This document shows, one piece after another, positions 1-7,020 of a stretch of 31,065 nt of DNA. Position 1 is the stretch's first letter. Every line of letters begins with the position of its first letter. Under the pieces are notes generated by a model. The model was not told the origin of the DNA. It did not search any database and was given only the letters and a program-made list of their open reading frames with translations. The stretch spans positions 1 through 31,065 of IMG/VR virus record IMGVR_UViG_3300045999_003076. One strand, given 5' to 3'. The stretch is from a virus. Both the position numbers and the translations under genes were made by a program.

Positions 1-127
1 GCCTTTTCTAGGTCGATTAAATGCGTTCCTTTTTTTCTGGCACGTGTTATGTACTTAATAACGTTTCCCTCGTTAAAATTGAGGCTATTGTCGCTCACGA
101 AGTCGATAACATCGTAAGTCTGTGGGT
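1..127. repeat. Terminal 127-bp direct repeat (left copy)
   Basis: Bases 1-127 are identical to bases 30939-31065. The repeat begins and ends inside a coding sequence and has no packaging-site features. A 127-base overlap equals a common assembly k-mer length, so it most likely marks a closed circular contig rather than a biological terminal repeat. Removing one copy leaves 30,938 bp and restores an intact reading frame across the join. Confidence 0.95.
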
Positions 128-281
128 AATGTAGTGGGATCATAATTTCTTTTTTAAAAATTTCTAATAATTCGTTGTATAAATAAGTTTCATCATATTT
201 GCTTTTGCCGTATAATCTTTCATTCCTATAATTTCTATTCCTGTAAGGATAATTTTCATCTAACCAAGTTTCAAATTTCAT
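1..281 (-). CDS. DUF3310-family protein, N-terminal part (gene crosses the circular join)
   Basis: Leftward gene starting at the ATG at 281 and running off the left edge; it continues at 30938 and ends with TGA at 30872, giving 115 aa in total. The second half, from about residue 57, has the signature of the DUF3310 family (VIDFVSDNSLNFNEGN then VIKYITRARKKG, and a final helix ALDYIQREI), a small domain common in phages and often found near nucleotide metabolism genes. Its biochemical role is not established. The first 55 residues are charged and specific to this protein. The start overlaps the stop of the 30-aa gene upstream (ATGA), and its own stop overlaps the next start (ATGA), so it is part of a translationally coupled chain. 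Confidence 0.85.
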   Translation of the reverse strand, partial: MKFETWLDENYPYRNRNYRNERLYGKSKYDETYLYNELLEIFKKEIMIPLHYPQTYDVIDFVSDNSLNFNEGNVIKYITRARKKGTHLIDLEK

Positions 282-370
282 TTTTCTCCTTTTTTAATTA
301 AATAATAAAACAACCAAATCAATTTTGGTCTTATAAATTCATAACCTGCAAAGATTAAAATATACTTCAT
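278..370 (-). CDS. Small hydrophobic protein, 30 aa
   Basis: A 30-codon frame starting MKYILIFAGYEF and ending IKKGEK. The middle (ILIFAGY and LIWLFYYLI) is hydrophobic enough for one short membrane segment with a basic end. No family is recognised. The support is positional: its ATG overlaps the stop of the 121-aa gene upstream as ATGA, and its TGA overlaps the ATG of the DUF3310 gene in the same way, which fits the chained layout of the whole region. Confidence 0.6.
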   Translation of the reverse strand: MKYILIFAGYEFIRPKLIWLFYYLIKKGEK

Positions 371-732
371 ATTTTATATAATTTTGAGATATTTTCATTT
401 ATTCCATAATCTAGCAAAATGTAATTTTTGTTTTCTATTCCCCAATTTTCAGCTTTGTATAAATCGCAGTTGTCAAAATCAAATTCAGGTATTAATTCTT
501 TTATATGCCATACTTTTGTGTTTGGTACTCGTTTAACTGGGTTATATCTTTTCTGACAAACTATACCTAAAAACATCCATTTTAATTCTGCTAAACAACC
601 AAATTGTTTATACTTATCCCAAATGTATTTTTCGTTCAATCCTTGTAAATAACCACGTTTAGACAATGGTATCTTTATAACTATATTATCAAATAATATT
701 ACAATTCTAGTTGAATATTTAAAGTAAATCAC
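367..732 (-). CDS. Hypothetical protein, 121 aa
   Basis: I do not recognise this protein. It is basic and rich in aromatic residues (WDKYKQFGC, ELKWMFLG) with a conserved-looking end (ENKNYILLDYGI). The codon at 732 is GTG, not ATG; the first in-frame ATG lies about 53 codons in and would remove half the protein, so GTG is kept. That start sits inside the last codons of the 86-aa gene upstream (14-bp overlap), and the stop overlaps the next ATG as ATGA, consistent with coupled translation. Confidence 0.65.
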   Translation of the reverse strand: MIYFKYSTRIVILFDNIVIKIPLSKRGYLQGLNEKYIWDKYKQFGCLAELKWMFLGIVCQKRYNPVKRVPNTKVWHIKELIPEFDFDNCDLYKAENWGIENKNYILLDYGINENISKLYKI

Positions 733-979
733 AATCCTTTTTTTTTAAACTCATTAAAATTGTGGCTCTCTGACTGGCGCAACTTAACTTGTGATTACCC
801 TCATTTTGTCCGCAATCTTTACAAGTGCCATTATGCCAAAATAGATCGCAGTTGTAAGCATCCGCCTCTCGGTTTGTGTTTACCCAGCTTTGTCTAAATT
901 TGTCTGCTGGCGCAGTAAATCGATAACAAATAGTTTTGGATGGGCAAAGGTGGTCTAAGCATTTACTTATATCAGCCAT
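719..979 (-). CDS. Cys-rich small phage protein, 86 aa
   Basis: Contains eight cysteines, including CPSKTICYRF near the N-terminus and CKDCGQNEGNHKLSC in the middle, which suggests zinc binding. The segment CYRFTAPADKFRQSW resembles a small protein seen repeatedly in phages (pattern C-P-x(4)-C-YRF-TA), whose function is unknown to me. It overlaps the start of the HTH gene's 3' end (972-979) and the next gene, so it is embedded in the same leftward chain. Confidence 0.7.
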   Translation of the reverse strand: MADISKCLDHLCPSKTICYRFTAPADKFRQSWVNTNREADAYNCDLFWHNGTCKDCGQNEGNHKLSCASQRATILMSLKKKDCDLL

Positions 980-1172
980 TTTTAAATAATTTTATTTTAT
1001 CAAATTTATCTTTTATTATCAAATAACCTAAAGCCTCATAAAGTTTAAGATAACGGTAAACTGTTCTATTATTTACATTTAAATATCTTGCTATTGTATG
1101 CATATTTCTTGGCTTCTCTTGCAAAAATTCCATCATCCTGATGCACCTATACATTTTGTGTTGATTCATCAT
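972..1172 (-). CDS. Small HTH DNA-binding protein, 66 aa
   Basis: Almost the whole chain is one helix-turn-helix fold of the HTH_11/winged-helix type: helix MMEFLQEKP, then MHTIARYLNVNNRTVYRYL as the helix-turn-recognition helix (about residues 24-42), followed by a wing-like GYLIIKDKFDKIKLF. It probably binds DNA as a dimer and is a candidate transcription regulator of the phage. It has no extra effector domain. The ATG overlaps the TGA of the 59-aa gene upstream. Target sites are unknown; the AGTAAACAT repeats at 6056-6242 are one possibility but nothing shows a link. Confidence 0.75.
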   Translation of the reverse strand: MMNQHKMYRCIRMMEFLQEKPRNMHTIARYLNVNNRTVYRYLKLYEALGYLIIKDKFDKIKLFKNG

Positions 1173-1348
1173 AGCTTTTCAATTTCTTGTTTAACTTCTT
1201 GCCAATACATTTTTGCTACTGGATGAGTATAAAATTCATTTATAATTTCATCAACTGCAATTAAAGCGCATTGTTTAGCATCATATTTTGTTGTGGTTTC
1301 AAAATACATTTTATCAAATAAATCTTTTGCTTTTTCTTTTGCATTCAT
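1169..1348 (-). CDS. Conserved small phage protein, 59 aa
   Basis: Begins MNAKEKAKDLFDKMYFET and continues DAKQCALIAVDEIINEF, ending YWQEVKQEIEKL. The pattern of KEKAKDL, then KQCALIAVDEII, is one I associate with a small recurrent ORF in Bacteroidota phages with no known function. It is predicted largely helical. Both ends overlap neighbours as ATGA (start at 1348 with the upstream stop, stop at 1169 with the HTH gene's ATG), which supports translation. Confidence 0.75.
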   Translation of the reverse strand: MNAKEKAKDLFDKMYFETTTKYDAKQCALIAVDEIINEFYTHPVAKMYWQEVKQEIEKL

Positions 1349-1599
1349 AAATTATCTAATATTTTACGAGTTTCTTCGTGGTTAAACTTCTGTACAAATT
1401 TATCATTGTAATCAAACTCAAATCCAAAAAAGCTATTGTCATCCGTATAAACAAAAACATAATACCAATGCCAACAGTCAACTCTATTAATCCACTTGCT
1501 AGGTACTTGTAAATTCTTTGCAATAGCGGAAAGGCGGTAAGGTCTGCCCAACTTTGAAAGTTGAGGCGTAATACTTAAATTGAGGCTTCTATAATCCAT
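1345..1599 (-). CDS. Hypothetical protein, 84 aa
   Basis: Not recognised. It carries a tryptophan- and tyrosine-rich centre (WINRVDCWHWYYVFVYTDD) followed by an acidic stretch and a helical end (NHEETRKILDNL). The start overlaps the upstream 51-aa gene by 25 bp and the stop overlaps the next ATG (ATGA). Confidence 0.65.
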   Translation of the reverse strand: MDYRSLNLSITPQLSKLGRPYRLSAIAKNLQVPSKWINRVDCWHWYYVFVYTDDNSFFGFEFDYNDKFVQKFNHEETRKILDNL

Positions 1600-1730
1600 A
1601 ACCTATCTATTTGGTTTTGACAATGTTCAATACTTGTTCCAGTTCCCATATACGATTTTTCCCAAAAAAAATCAAAGACTAATTCACTTGAAGTATAATC
1701 TCGCTCGATGTTGTAACCTCTGTAAATCAT
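1575..1730 (-). CDS. Small hypothetical protein, 51 aa
   Basis: Frame MIYRGYNIERDYTSSELVFD through NQIDRLWIIEASI. It looks like a small alpha/beta protein of a sort common in early phage regions (a short beta pair followed by a helix), with no family assigned. The ATG at 1730 overlaps the TGA of the 45-aa gene upstream (ATGA), the main reason to accept it; its last 25 bp lie inside the next gene. Confidence 0.6.
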   Translation of the reverse strand: MIYRGYNIERDYTSSELVFDFFWEKSYMGTGTSIEHCQNQIDRLWIIEASI

Positions 1731-1864
1731 CGTGTATAAATTTCTCGAATTTCGTAATTGTATAAACCTTTTAGTTCCGCTCTTAATTTAGCTTGCTCTT
1801 CGGTTCTGTAATAATTTTCAGAGTGTTGGTTCTCTTGTGTCCAGATAAAAAATTGTTTTCTCAT
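1727..1864 (-). CDS. Small hypothetical protein, 45 aa
   Basis: Frame MRKQFFIWTQENQHSENYYR, then EEQAKLRAELKGLYNYEIREIYTR; charged, with a likely helix in the middle. No family recognised. It is the first gene after a 51-bp AT-rich gap (1865-1915) and its stop overlaps the next ATG. Confidence 0.6.
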   Translation of the reverse strand: MRKQFFIWTQENQHSENYYRTEEQAKLRAELKGLYNYEIREIYTR

Positions 1865-1915
1865 AATGTTATATTTTAATGTTTCAACAAATATTAAAAG
1901 AATTTTTTTATTAAA

Positions 1916-2179
1916 CTAATTTTTTAACATAAAATCGACTTCGTAATCTGTCCAAACTTTACACTCAAAACCAAGATCTGTTAATTGCTTAATTCTTAAT
2001 TTTTGTAATTCCGACAAAACTCCAGTTGGCTGCTTGACTTCTATAAAAATTACTTTGCCATCTTTAAGGCACATTAAGTCTGGGATTCCATTGCAGGAAG
2101 TTTTAATTAGCTTAACGACTAAAAACCCCTTTTCTTCCAACTTCTTTTTTATTTTGGTTTGTATTTTTGATTCCAGCAT
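1916..2179 (-). CDS. VRR-NUC domain nuclease, 87 aa
   Basis: A stand-alone VRR-NUC nuclease, a PD-(D/E)xK fold enzyme that cuts structured or branched DNA in a metal-dependent way in characterised members. Catalytic residues visible: the PD motif in GIPDLMCLKDGK (D34), and the E-x-K pair in FIEVKQ (E47, K49), followed by the conserved Q and helix GVLSELQKLRIKQL. At 87 aa it is the minimal domain. It overlaps the C-terminal codons of the helicase gene by 68 bp in another frame. VRR-NUC plus a SNF2-type helicase side by side is a recurrent phage pairing, which suggests joint work on replication or recombination intermediates. Confidence 0.9.
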   Translation of the reverse strand: MLESKIQTKIKKKLEEKGFLVVKLIKTSCNGIPDLMCLKDGKVIFIEVKQPTGVLSELQKLRIKQLTDLGFECKVWTDYEVDFMLKN

Positions 2180-3389
2180 CGTGTTTAAATAAATTTAGTG
2201 TGTAATCTTTTTTTTGCAAAACGGTCTTATAAATTTTATATTCAATACCTCCTTTGGAGAAAATCCAAAATACCTCATTACTTAATCTAGTTTTTTCAGT
2301 AAGTCTATCCCTACTTTGCCAATAACTGACACTCGAAAAGTCAATATTATAATAAACTAGGTATTTTGCCTCTTTTAAACTTATTCCCTCACGCCCTGAA
2401 ACAATCTGTAAAGCAATCCATTTATCACTTGTATTAAACTCATCCAAGTTATCGGTTAACTTATCCCCTAAAATCGATTTTAAGGCGTTATATTCCTCTT
2501 TAAATTTATAAAATATACCAATCTTTACTTCTTTAAAATTATCCCTTATAAACTCCGCTTTTGAGTAATCAATTACTTTGCTCGATCCATCCTCAAACTT
2601 ACACGTTCCACTTGAAAGCTGGTGGACTTTCTGCATTAACTTAACGCCAGTATCTGCTAATATTATTTGTCCTTGTGGGTTTTTTACAACCAAATCTTTT
2701 TTTAGCCTTTCAATAATTTGATAGGTTATCGGCTTCATTTCAACTTCCAAAACCATTTCATTAACTGTTGAAGTGAACCCCGCTTGCTCTTGAGTAAAAG
2801 TTAGGATGAAATATTTAATTCTCCTTTGGATATGTTTAATATCGGCATCGCTGTAATCATTCACTTTTGCGTACCCTAAGTGCTTAACTTTTACATTTAC
2901 AAAATCGGCAGCCCATTTATAAAAGTTTGCATATTCCTTAAACGGACTGTTATCACTAACCCAAAATTGATGATACCATTGTGAGTGCGATTCAGCGGTT
3001 GGCGTTCCAGATAAAAATATCATTGGCAAATGCGAATATTTTTGCTTAAATAATTTTGCTACTGCGTTCGGCTTTGGGTAGGCACCAAATCGGTGGTGTT
3101 CATCGTGGATAACTAAATCAAACTCTTTATTGACCAAATGTAAACTCTCATCATTGATAATTGTTAAATCAAAGTCAAATCCGAAGTTGTCGTAATCCCA
3201 TTGAATACTAGATATTGCCTTCTTTTTTGTTAAAAACAAAACTCTCTTAGCTTGAAATAATTTAGCGGTCTGGAGTGCGGTTAATGTCTTGCCAGTTCTC
3301 ACAGCCATTGCCAGATAAACCAATCCTTTGCGCCTTAAAATATCCGCTGCCTCATTAGATAATTTTATTTGATAATCTCTTAAAATCAT
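2112..3389 (-). CDS. SNF2-like/SF2 DNA helicase, 425 aa
   Basis: Superfamily 2 helicase of the SNF2-like phage type. Motifs in order: Q-like LRDYQIKL at the N-terminus, Walker A MAVRTGKT (28-35), Walker B DEHH (96-99), motif III SGTPT (127-131), motif V GREGISL (332-338) and motif VI QSRDRLTEKTR (358-368). Both RecA-like domains are therefore complete. It should couple ATP hydrolysis to DNA translocation or remodelling in replication or recombination, probably with the adjacent VRR-NUC nuclease. The ATG overlaps the upstream TGA (ATGA); the 3' end overlaps the nuclease gene by 68 bp, longer than usual even here. Confidence 0.92.
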   Translation of the reverse strand: MILRDYQIKLSNEAADILRRKGLVYLAMAVRTGKTLTALQTAKLFQAKRVLFLTKKKAISSIQWDYDNFGFDFDLTIINDESLHLVNKEFDLVIHDEHHRFGAYPKPNAVAKLFKQKYSHLPMIFLSGTPTAESHSQWYHQFWVSDNSPFKEYANFYKWAADFVNVKVKHLGYAKVNDYSDADIKHIQRRIKYFILTFTQEQAGFTSTVNEMVLEVEMKPITYQIIERLKKDLVVKNPQGQIILADTGVKLMQKVHQLSSGTCKFEDGSSKVIDYSKAEFIRDNFKEVKIGIFYKFKEEYNALKSILGDKLTDNLDEFNTSDKWIALQIVSGREGISLKEAKYLVYYNIDFSSVSYWQSRDRLTEKTRLSNEVFWIFSKGGIEYKIYKTVLQKKDYTLNLFKHDAGIKNTNQNKKEVGRKGVFSR

Positions 3390-3565
3390 ATCGTTTTAAA
3401 TTTAATTGGATATTGACTTAAATAAGGCAAAACCTCTTTTAATTTTGCAAACTTTATGTACTTACCATTTTCATCCAAAACTTTTATCATTTCAATAATG
3501 ATTTTTGGCTCTCCATTTATCAAATCAAATCTATATCTTACTATTTCAAAACTTCCTATTTCCAT
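3386..3565 (-). CDS. Small hypothetical protein, 59 aa
   Basis: Frame MEIGSFEIVRYRFDLINGEP through LPYLSQYPIKFKTI. Not recognised; mixed beta/alpha character. It starts 2 nt after the primase-helicase stop and its TGA overlaps the helicase ATG (ATGA), so it sits neatly between two replication genes. Confidence 0.65.
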   Translation of the reverse strand: MEIGSFEIVRYRFDLINGEPKIIIEMIKVLDENGKYIKFAKLKEVLPYLSQYPIKFKTI

Positions 3566-3567
3566 AA

Positions 3568-5928
3568 TTAAAACATTATATCGTTATCTTCTTCTTCTAT
3601 TACTTCTCCGCTTTTGATAATAAACCATTGCATACCGTTGGAAGTATCGCTTATGTATTCAAATCCCATAAATGAACAGTACTTTTGAACCCATAAATTA
3701 AACTTCTTACGAGTAAGCCATTTTTTAAAGTCTGGGTATTCCTCAACAAACTTGTCAAAAATTATCTTTTTATCTAGCCTTTCATTTTGTAATACAACTT
3801 CGGGATCTTTTATAAATTCGTAGAACTCCATCGAACTTTCAGCGATAAACTTCCGCATCTTAATATTTTTAGCGTTTTGCTTAACCAATCCATTATTTAA
3901 AAACAACTGTAAACAATGCACCATATAATTATCAAACTTCTGAAAATCGATTAGTTCCCAATCGTCGAACAACTGGCGTTTAAACTCATCCTCTGGCGTT
4001 AAATCCTTTCCGTAATATTGTGCTATTTCCAACTCGTATCTTCTTCTGTCGTGGCTATTTCCCTCGCCACGAATAGCGTAATTTGTAGATATAACTAACT
4101 TGGGGCTTTCGTGTACATTTAACTTAATTGCATCCTTATTTTTACGCTCTAAAGTCAATCCCTCTGTAACCAAACTAAACTTTTCCTCAAAATTAAAGTT
4201 CTTAATAACATCATCAAACACTAGTATCTTTGTATCAAGAGAAACGGTCTGATAAGGAAAAGACTTTTTACCATCAAATAACTTACCATCGATTATACTT
4301 GTTTTTCTTATTTGGCTAATACCTTGCACAAAAACTCCCTTTCCTGTTCCTCCCTCTGGGTTCTCTGAAATAACCTCGTCATTTAAAATTATAGCCTTAT
4401 TATTTGAACGGTTTTTATAAGTTGATATTAGGTAACCTATAACGCTCTCGGTTGGTAGTTCGGATTCGTTGGATATATTCTTAATAAAAGATTTGTAGTC
4501 ATTCTCAAATTCATCCAATACCACAAAATCACGATCCAAAATGTGATTTTCCCAAATGTAAAAATCAACATCGATGTAATCAATTAGCTTACACTCGTTT
4601 TTTGTTACTTCTAAGACGCCATTTTTATAAGCAATATAAGATTTGTGGCGGTCATCGTTTAACATCTTTAAATCGATTGATTCAAGCATCAAAAGGAAGT
4701 TTTCAGTAAATAAGTTTTGATATTTGGCGCAGTAGTTCCAGACTTCAAACTCTTTTTTATCTAATAGGTAATTAAGAACAAAGTCTTTGATAATTTCAAC
4801 AGATGTTATTCTTACCTTGTTTGAATTAATATAAACCCACGTCGGCTTTTGTGTATCGTTTGGGTAGTGTTTTTTATATCCGTTGCGCTCTAAAAAAAAC
4901 TTATACTTTAACGAGTCTATTGTTACCTTTTCTTTTCCGCTTTTATCGCAGGTAGTGAACCAAAAATCGTCGTGTTCTAATACTTCCTTTATTTCATCGA
5001 ATGTATCCTCCGTAATACCGTATTTCTTTATAACTGCTTCTTTACCTCTTTTTAAATCAACTCTAACCTTATCAATTTTTTGGTAATCTTCAAAGAATTT
5101 ACAATCAAAGTTTCTTTTTTTATATCCGCTTTTGATTGTGGTCTTTGCCTCTGCCTCTGAAAAATCTCCAATTACAACGTTATTAATAATATAGTTCTCA
5201 GCAGTTGTTTGGCTAACTCCATATTCGCAAAACATTCCAGCCAAATCAAAAATAAAGGCGTTTCTCTCTCCCTCTACAAAATCCTTTTTCCAATCAAAAG
5301 CCATTATCCTTTCGATTATCTTATCTTCATCTGTTATAGGTATTAAAGGCGTTTTTTCTGTAACGCTATAACCTACATCAATTAAGTTTGGTGCAAATTC
5401 AATAGCATCGTAATTAACAAATATATCTGGATCATATGATTCATAACAAACACGATCAACATTTGAACAGGACTTATCCCAATAATCAAAATCAAATTCC
5501 TTTTGAAAGGCAGTAAAATATTTGGGATGCGTTTCTTTTGTCGCTTCTGGTATTTTTACTACTCCTTTAATTCCTTTCCCGGATGGGGAAGTAAATAAAA
5601 GTAAAAAGTGAGGATTACGCTCAAGTATCGCTCGATGCTCAAGCATAACCTCATCGTTTTCGTATTTGTCAAAATCAACACACATAAGTCCGGAATGATT
5701 AACAAGGCTATTTCCGTTGCGCTCTGAAAATTCTCCAGCAAATAAAATGCAAGGCAATTTCTGTTTTATAAGGTCTGCATCTTTTTTATTGGTTGCATTT
5801 CTAACTTTGTCAATAATTGTAATTGACTTACCAACTTTTATACGTTGGATAATCTTTTCTAAATCTACAATGTAGGGTACATCTTTAGATTTTAAAAGGT
5901 CTTTAAAAACTGAAATTTTATATTCCAT
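3568..5928 (-). CDS. Primase-helicase (VirE_N/BT4734-like primase + SF3 helicase), 786 aa
   Basis: Main replication initiator. The N-terminal third matches the VirE_N/BT4734 domain of archaeo-eukaryotic-primase type: LMCVDFDKYE carries the metal-binding D85-x-D87, followed by LLFTSPSGKGIKGVVK and SNVDRVCYESYDPDIF. The C-terminal half is an SF3 helicase: Walker A NPEGGTGKG (about 523-531), Walker B KILVFDDV (about 567-574), motif C PKLVISTNY (about 609-617) and an arginine cluster HDRRRYE. It should unwind and prime phage DNA on its own. I chose the ATG at 5928; an upstream GTG at 5952 lies inside the leader hairpin and would add only eight residues. A promoter, repeat array and structured leader lie upstream (5945-6242). 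Confidence 0.92.
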   Translation of the reverse strand: MEYKISVFKDLLKSKDVPYIVDLEKIIQRIKVGKSITIIDKVRNATNKKDADLIKQKLPCILFAGEFSERNGNSLVNHSGLMCVDFDKYENDEVMLEHRAILERNPHFLLLFTSPSGKGIKGVVKIPEATKETHPKYFTAFQKEFDFDYWDKSCSNVDRVCYESYDPDIFVNYDAIEFAPNLIDVGYSVTEKTPLIPITDEDKIIERIMAFDWKKDFVEGERNAFIFDLAGMFCEYGVSQTTAENYIINNVVIGDFSEAEAKTTIKSGYKKRNFDCKFFEDYQKIDKVRVDLKRGKEAVIKKYGITEDTFDEIKEVLEHDDFWFTTCDKSGKEKVTIDSLKYKFFLERNGYKKHYPNDTQKPTWVYINSNKVRITSVEIIKDFVLNYLLDKKEFEVWNYCAKYQNLFTENFLLMLESIDLKMLNDDRHKSYIAYKNGVLEVTKNECKLIDYIDVDFYIWENHILDRDFVVLDEFENDYKSFIKNISNESELPTESVIGYLISTYKNRSNNKAIILNDEVISENPEGGTGKGVFVQGISQIRKTSIIDGKLFDGKKSFPYQTVSLDTKILVFDDVIKNFNFEEKFSLVTEGLTLERKNKDAIKLNVHESPKLVISTNYAIRGEGNSHDRRRYELEIAQYYGKDLTPEDEFKRQLFDDWELIDFQKFDNYMVHCLQLFLNNGLVKQNAKNIKMRKFIAESSMEFYEFIKDPEVVLQNERLDKKIIFDKFVEEYPDFKKWLTRKKFNLWVQKYCSFMGFEYISDTSNGMQWFIIKSGEVIEEEDNDIMF

Positions 5929-5944
5929 AAATACATAAAAGGTT

Positions 5945-6011
5945 AATGCCACTCAAACACGCTGGAAGTCGTGAAAGAGTGGCATTGATAATTTCTTATA
6001 ATAGCTTCCAG
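5945..6011 (-). promoter_or_regulatory. Structured leader of the primase-helicase mRNA (pseudoknot-type)
   Basis: In the leftward RNA, AATGCCACTC (5986-5977) pairs perfectly with GAGTGGCATT (5954-5945), a 10-bp stem with a 22-nt loop. Inside the loop, CTTCCAG (5968-5962) is the exact complement of CTGGAAG (6011-6005), which lies near the predicted transcript start. The two helices interleave, so they form a pseudoknot or kissing interaction, or two competing folds. The structure ends 16 nt before the ATG. There is no U-tract, so it is not an ordinary terminator. Confidence 0.6.
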
Positions 6012-6021
6012 ACTACATTCG

Positions 6022-6029
6022 CAAATATA
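6022..6029 (-). promoter_or_regulatory. Host-type promoter for the primase operon
   Basis: Leftward TATATTTG (6029-6022) matches the Bacteroidota -7 consensus TAnnTTTG exactly. An ATTG lies 22 nt upstream (6055-6052), close to the usual -33 spacing, and overlaps the first AGTAAACAT repeat. Transcription would start near 6018, just before the structured leader. Confidence 0.6.
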
Positions 6030-6055
6030 AAAATAAAAAACAATATAAATACAAT

Positions 6056-6242
6056 AGTAAACATTTTTTTTTATAGTAAAGATTAATATTATAAATGTTT
6101 ACTTAAATAAGTCAATAAAATAAGGACTTAACAAAGCAAAGTAAACATAGTAAACATTTATTTTGATTTTGATACCCCCCCCTATTAAATTTATCAACTC
6201 TGTTTTGTAAAGGGTATAGGGGAAATACGAGTAATGTTTACT
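6056..6242. repeat. Array of AGTAAACAT repeats (candidate origin or operator)
   Basis: Five exact 9-bp copies of AGTAAACAT: forward at 6056-6064, 6140-6148 and 6149-6157 (a perfect tandem), inverted at 6095-6103 and 6234-6242; a one-mismatch copy is at 6075-6083. The gap 5953-6297 has no gene and is very AT-rich apart from a run of eight C at 6175-6182. A 7-bp inverted repeat CCCCTAT (6179-6185)/ATAGGGG (6216-6222) lies within the array. Repeats of this kind next to a replication initiator gene resemble iterons of an origin; the first copy touches the primase promoter, so repression is an alternative. Confidence 0.65.
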
Positions 6243-6251
6243 ATAAAAAGA

Positions 6252-6275
6252 AAAGCCACCGATTAAGGTGGCTTT
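6252..6275 (-). terminator. Rho-independent terminator after the SSB-like gene
   Basis: AAAGCCACC (6252-6260) and GGTGGCTTT (6267-6275) form a 9-bp stem with a 6-nt loop. On the leftward RNA the stem is followed by a U-rich run (TTTTCTTTTTAT). It lies about 22 bp beyond the stop of the SSB-like gene and isolates the primase unit from the upstream operon. Confidence 0.85.
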
Positions 6276-6297
6276 AGTTAGTTGTGTTGTTTGGAGT

Positions 6298-7002
6298 TTA
6301 GAAGTCTAACCCATCATCATCATCTGCATCCTGCATATCATTAAAGTCATTTGCTATATCTCCATTTAATACAACCTCGATGTCGGCTTTGACTAGGTAT
6401 GTTTTAAGGTATGCTTCAAGTTGGTTGAATACTTCATCGGCTTGTGAGTTTTGCTCATCGTTAAGCGATCCATCAAATGTAAACTCTGGAACTGAAAATT
6501 TAACTGCTCCCTTTTTTCCATCTTTAGCGGTCTTAACGCTTACCCATTCATCACTAAGGCGTGAACGTGTCTTTTGTGTAAAATCTCCCCACGCTTGAAC
6601 TGCGGAACCTTTTAATTGTATGTTGGCAATGGTGCCATCTTCAAGCATTACATAAATCGATTTTGTATAATGTCCTCCAGCGGCAACAACTTTATCCTTA
6701 ATGTCTTTGTAATAACCTTTGGCAATTTCGTTACCCTTGAAAGGTTTAACTGTCATTACTTCTTTTGAAATGAATTTCACTTCGTTGGAATAAATGTTGC
6801 TTGATGAAGCATCATTCCAACCCTTAATAGTGTGCAATTCATCTAAGACTAAGAACTTAAAAGGCAAAGGTATTTCTACATTTTTCTGCGCTTCTTTGTC
6901 GTAGTAATTAAAACATTTGTCGTTTGATTTCCACTCGATAAATTTAGTGGCTGGATTTGTTTGTGGTTGTGCAAACGCTTGTCTGCGGTTTGAAGTACTC
7001 AT
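6298..7002 (-). CDS. Probable single-stranded DNA-binding protein, 234 aa
   Basis: The clearest feature is the very acidic C-terminal tail ending DADDDDGLDF, an arrangement typical of phage SSBs such as T7 gp2.5, where the acidic tail with a terminal aromatic residue recruits partners and gates DNA binding. The body has alternating beta stretches (PLPFKFLVLDELHTI, KSIYVMLEDGTIANIQLKG) compatible with an OB fold, and it lies in the replication block two genes from the start of its operon. No motif proves the fold, so the call rests on tail, size and context. The gene is preceded by a promoter-like TATATTTA and an H-type pseudoknot leader (7021-7052), and followed by a terminator. Confidence 0.65.
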   Translation of the reverse strand: MSTSNRRQAFAQPQTNPATKFIEWKSNDKCFNYYDKEAQKNVEIPLPFKFLVLDELHTIKGWNDASSSNIYSNEVKFISKEVMTVKPFKGNEIAKGYYKDIKDKVVAAGGHYTKSIYVMLEDGTIANIQLKGSAVQAWGDFTQKTRSRLSDEWVSVKTAKDGKKGAVKFSVPEFTFDGSLNDEQNSQADEVFNQLEAYLKTYLVKADIEVVLNGDIANDFNDMQDADDDDGLDF

Positions 7003-7020
7003 AATATTATATTTATTTAT

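Noticed and set aside
1-127. Terminal repeat as a packaging repeat of the virion DNA
   Set aside because: It is within a gene, has exactly a common assembly k-mer length, and joining the copies restores an intact reading frame.
1865-1915. Promoter in the AT-rich gap before the 45-aa gene's upstream neighbour
   Set aside because: The closest match (AATATTTG, read leftward) lacks the initial T and a -33 element, and the region is A/T-rich enough to give such matches by chance.
5929-5952. Upstream GTG start for the primase-helicase
   Set aside because: It lies within the leader hairpin and adds only eight unremarkable residues; the ATG at 5928 follows the structure by 16 nt like its sister genes.
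6175-6182. Run of eight C as a phase-variable site
   Set aside because: It is not in or next to a start codon or promoter spacer; kept only as part of the origin-like region.
6841-6853. AGTCTTA inside the SSB-like gene as a fourth late element
   Set aside because: No ACAAA lies 12 nt upstream and no start codon follows at the conserved distance; it is ordinary coding sequence.
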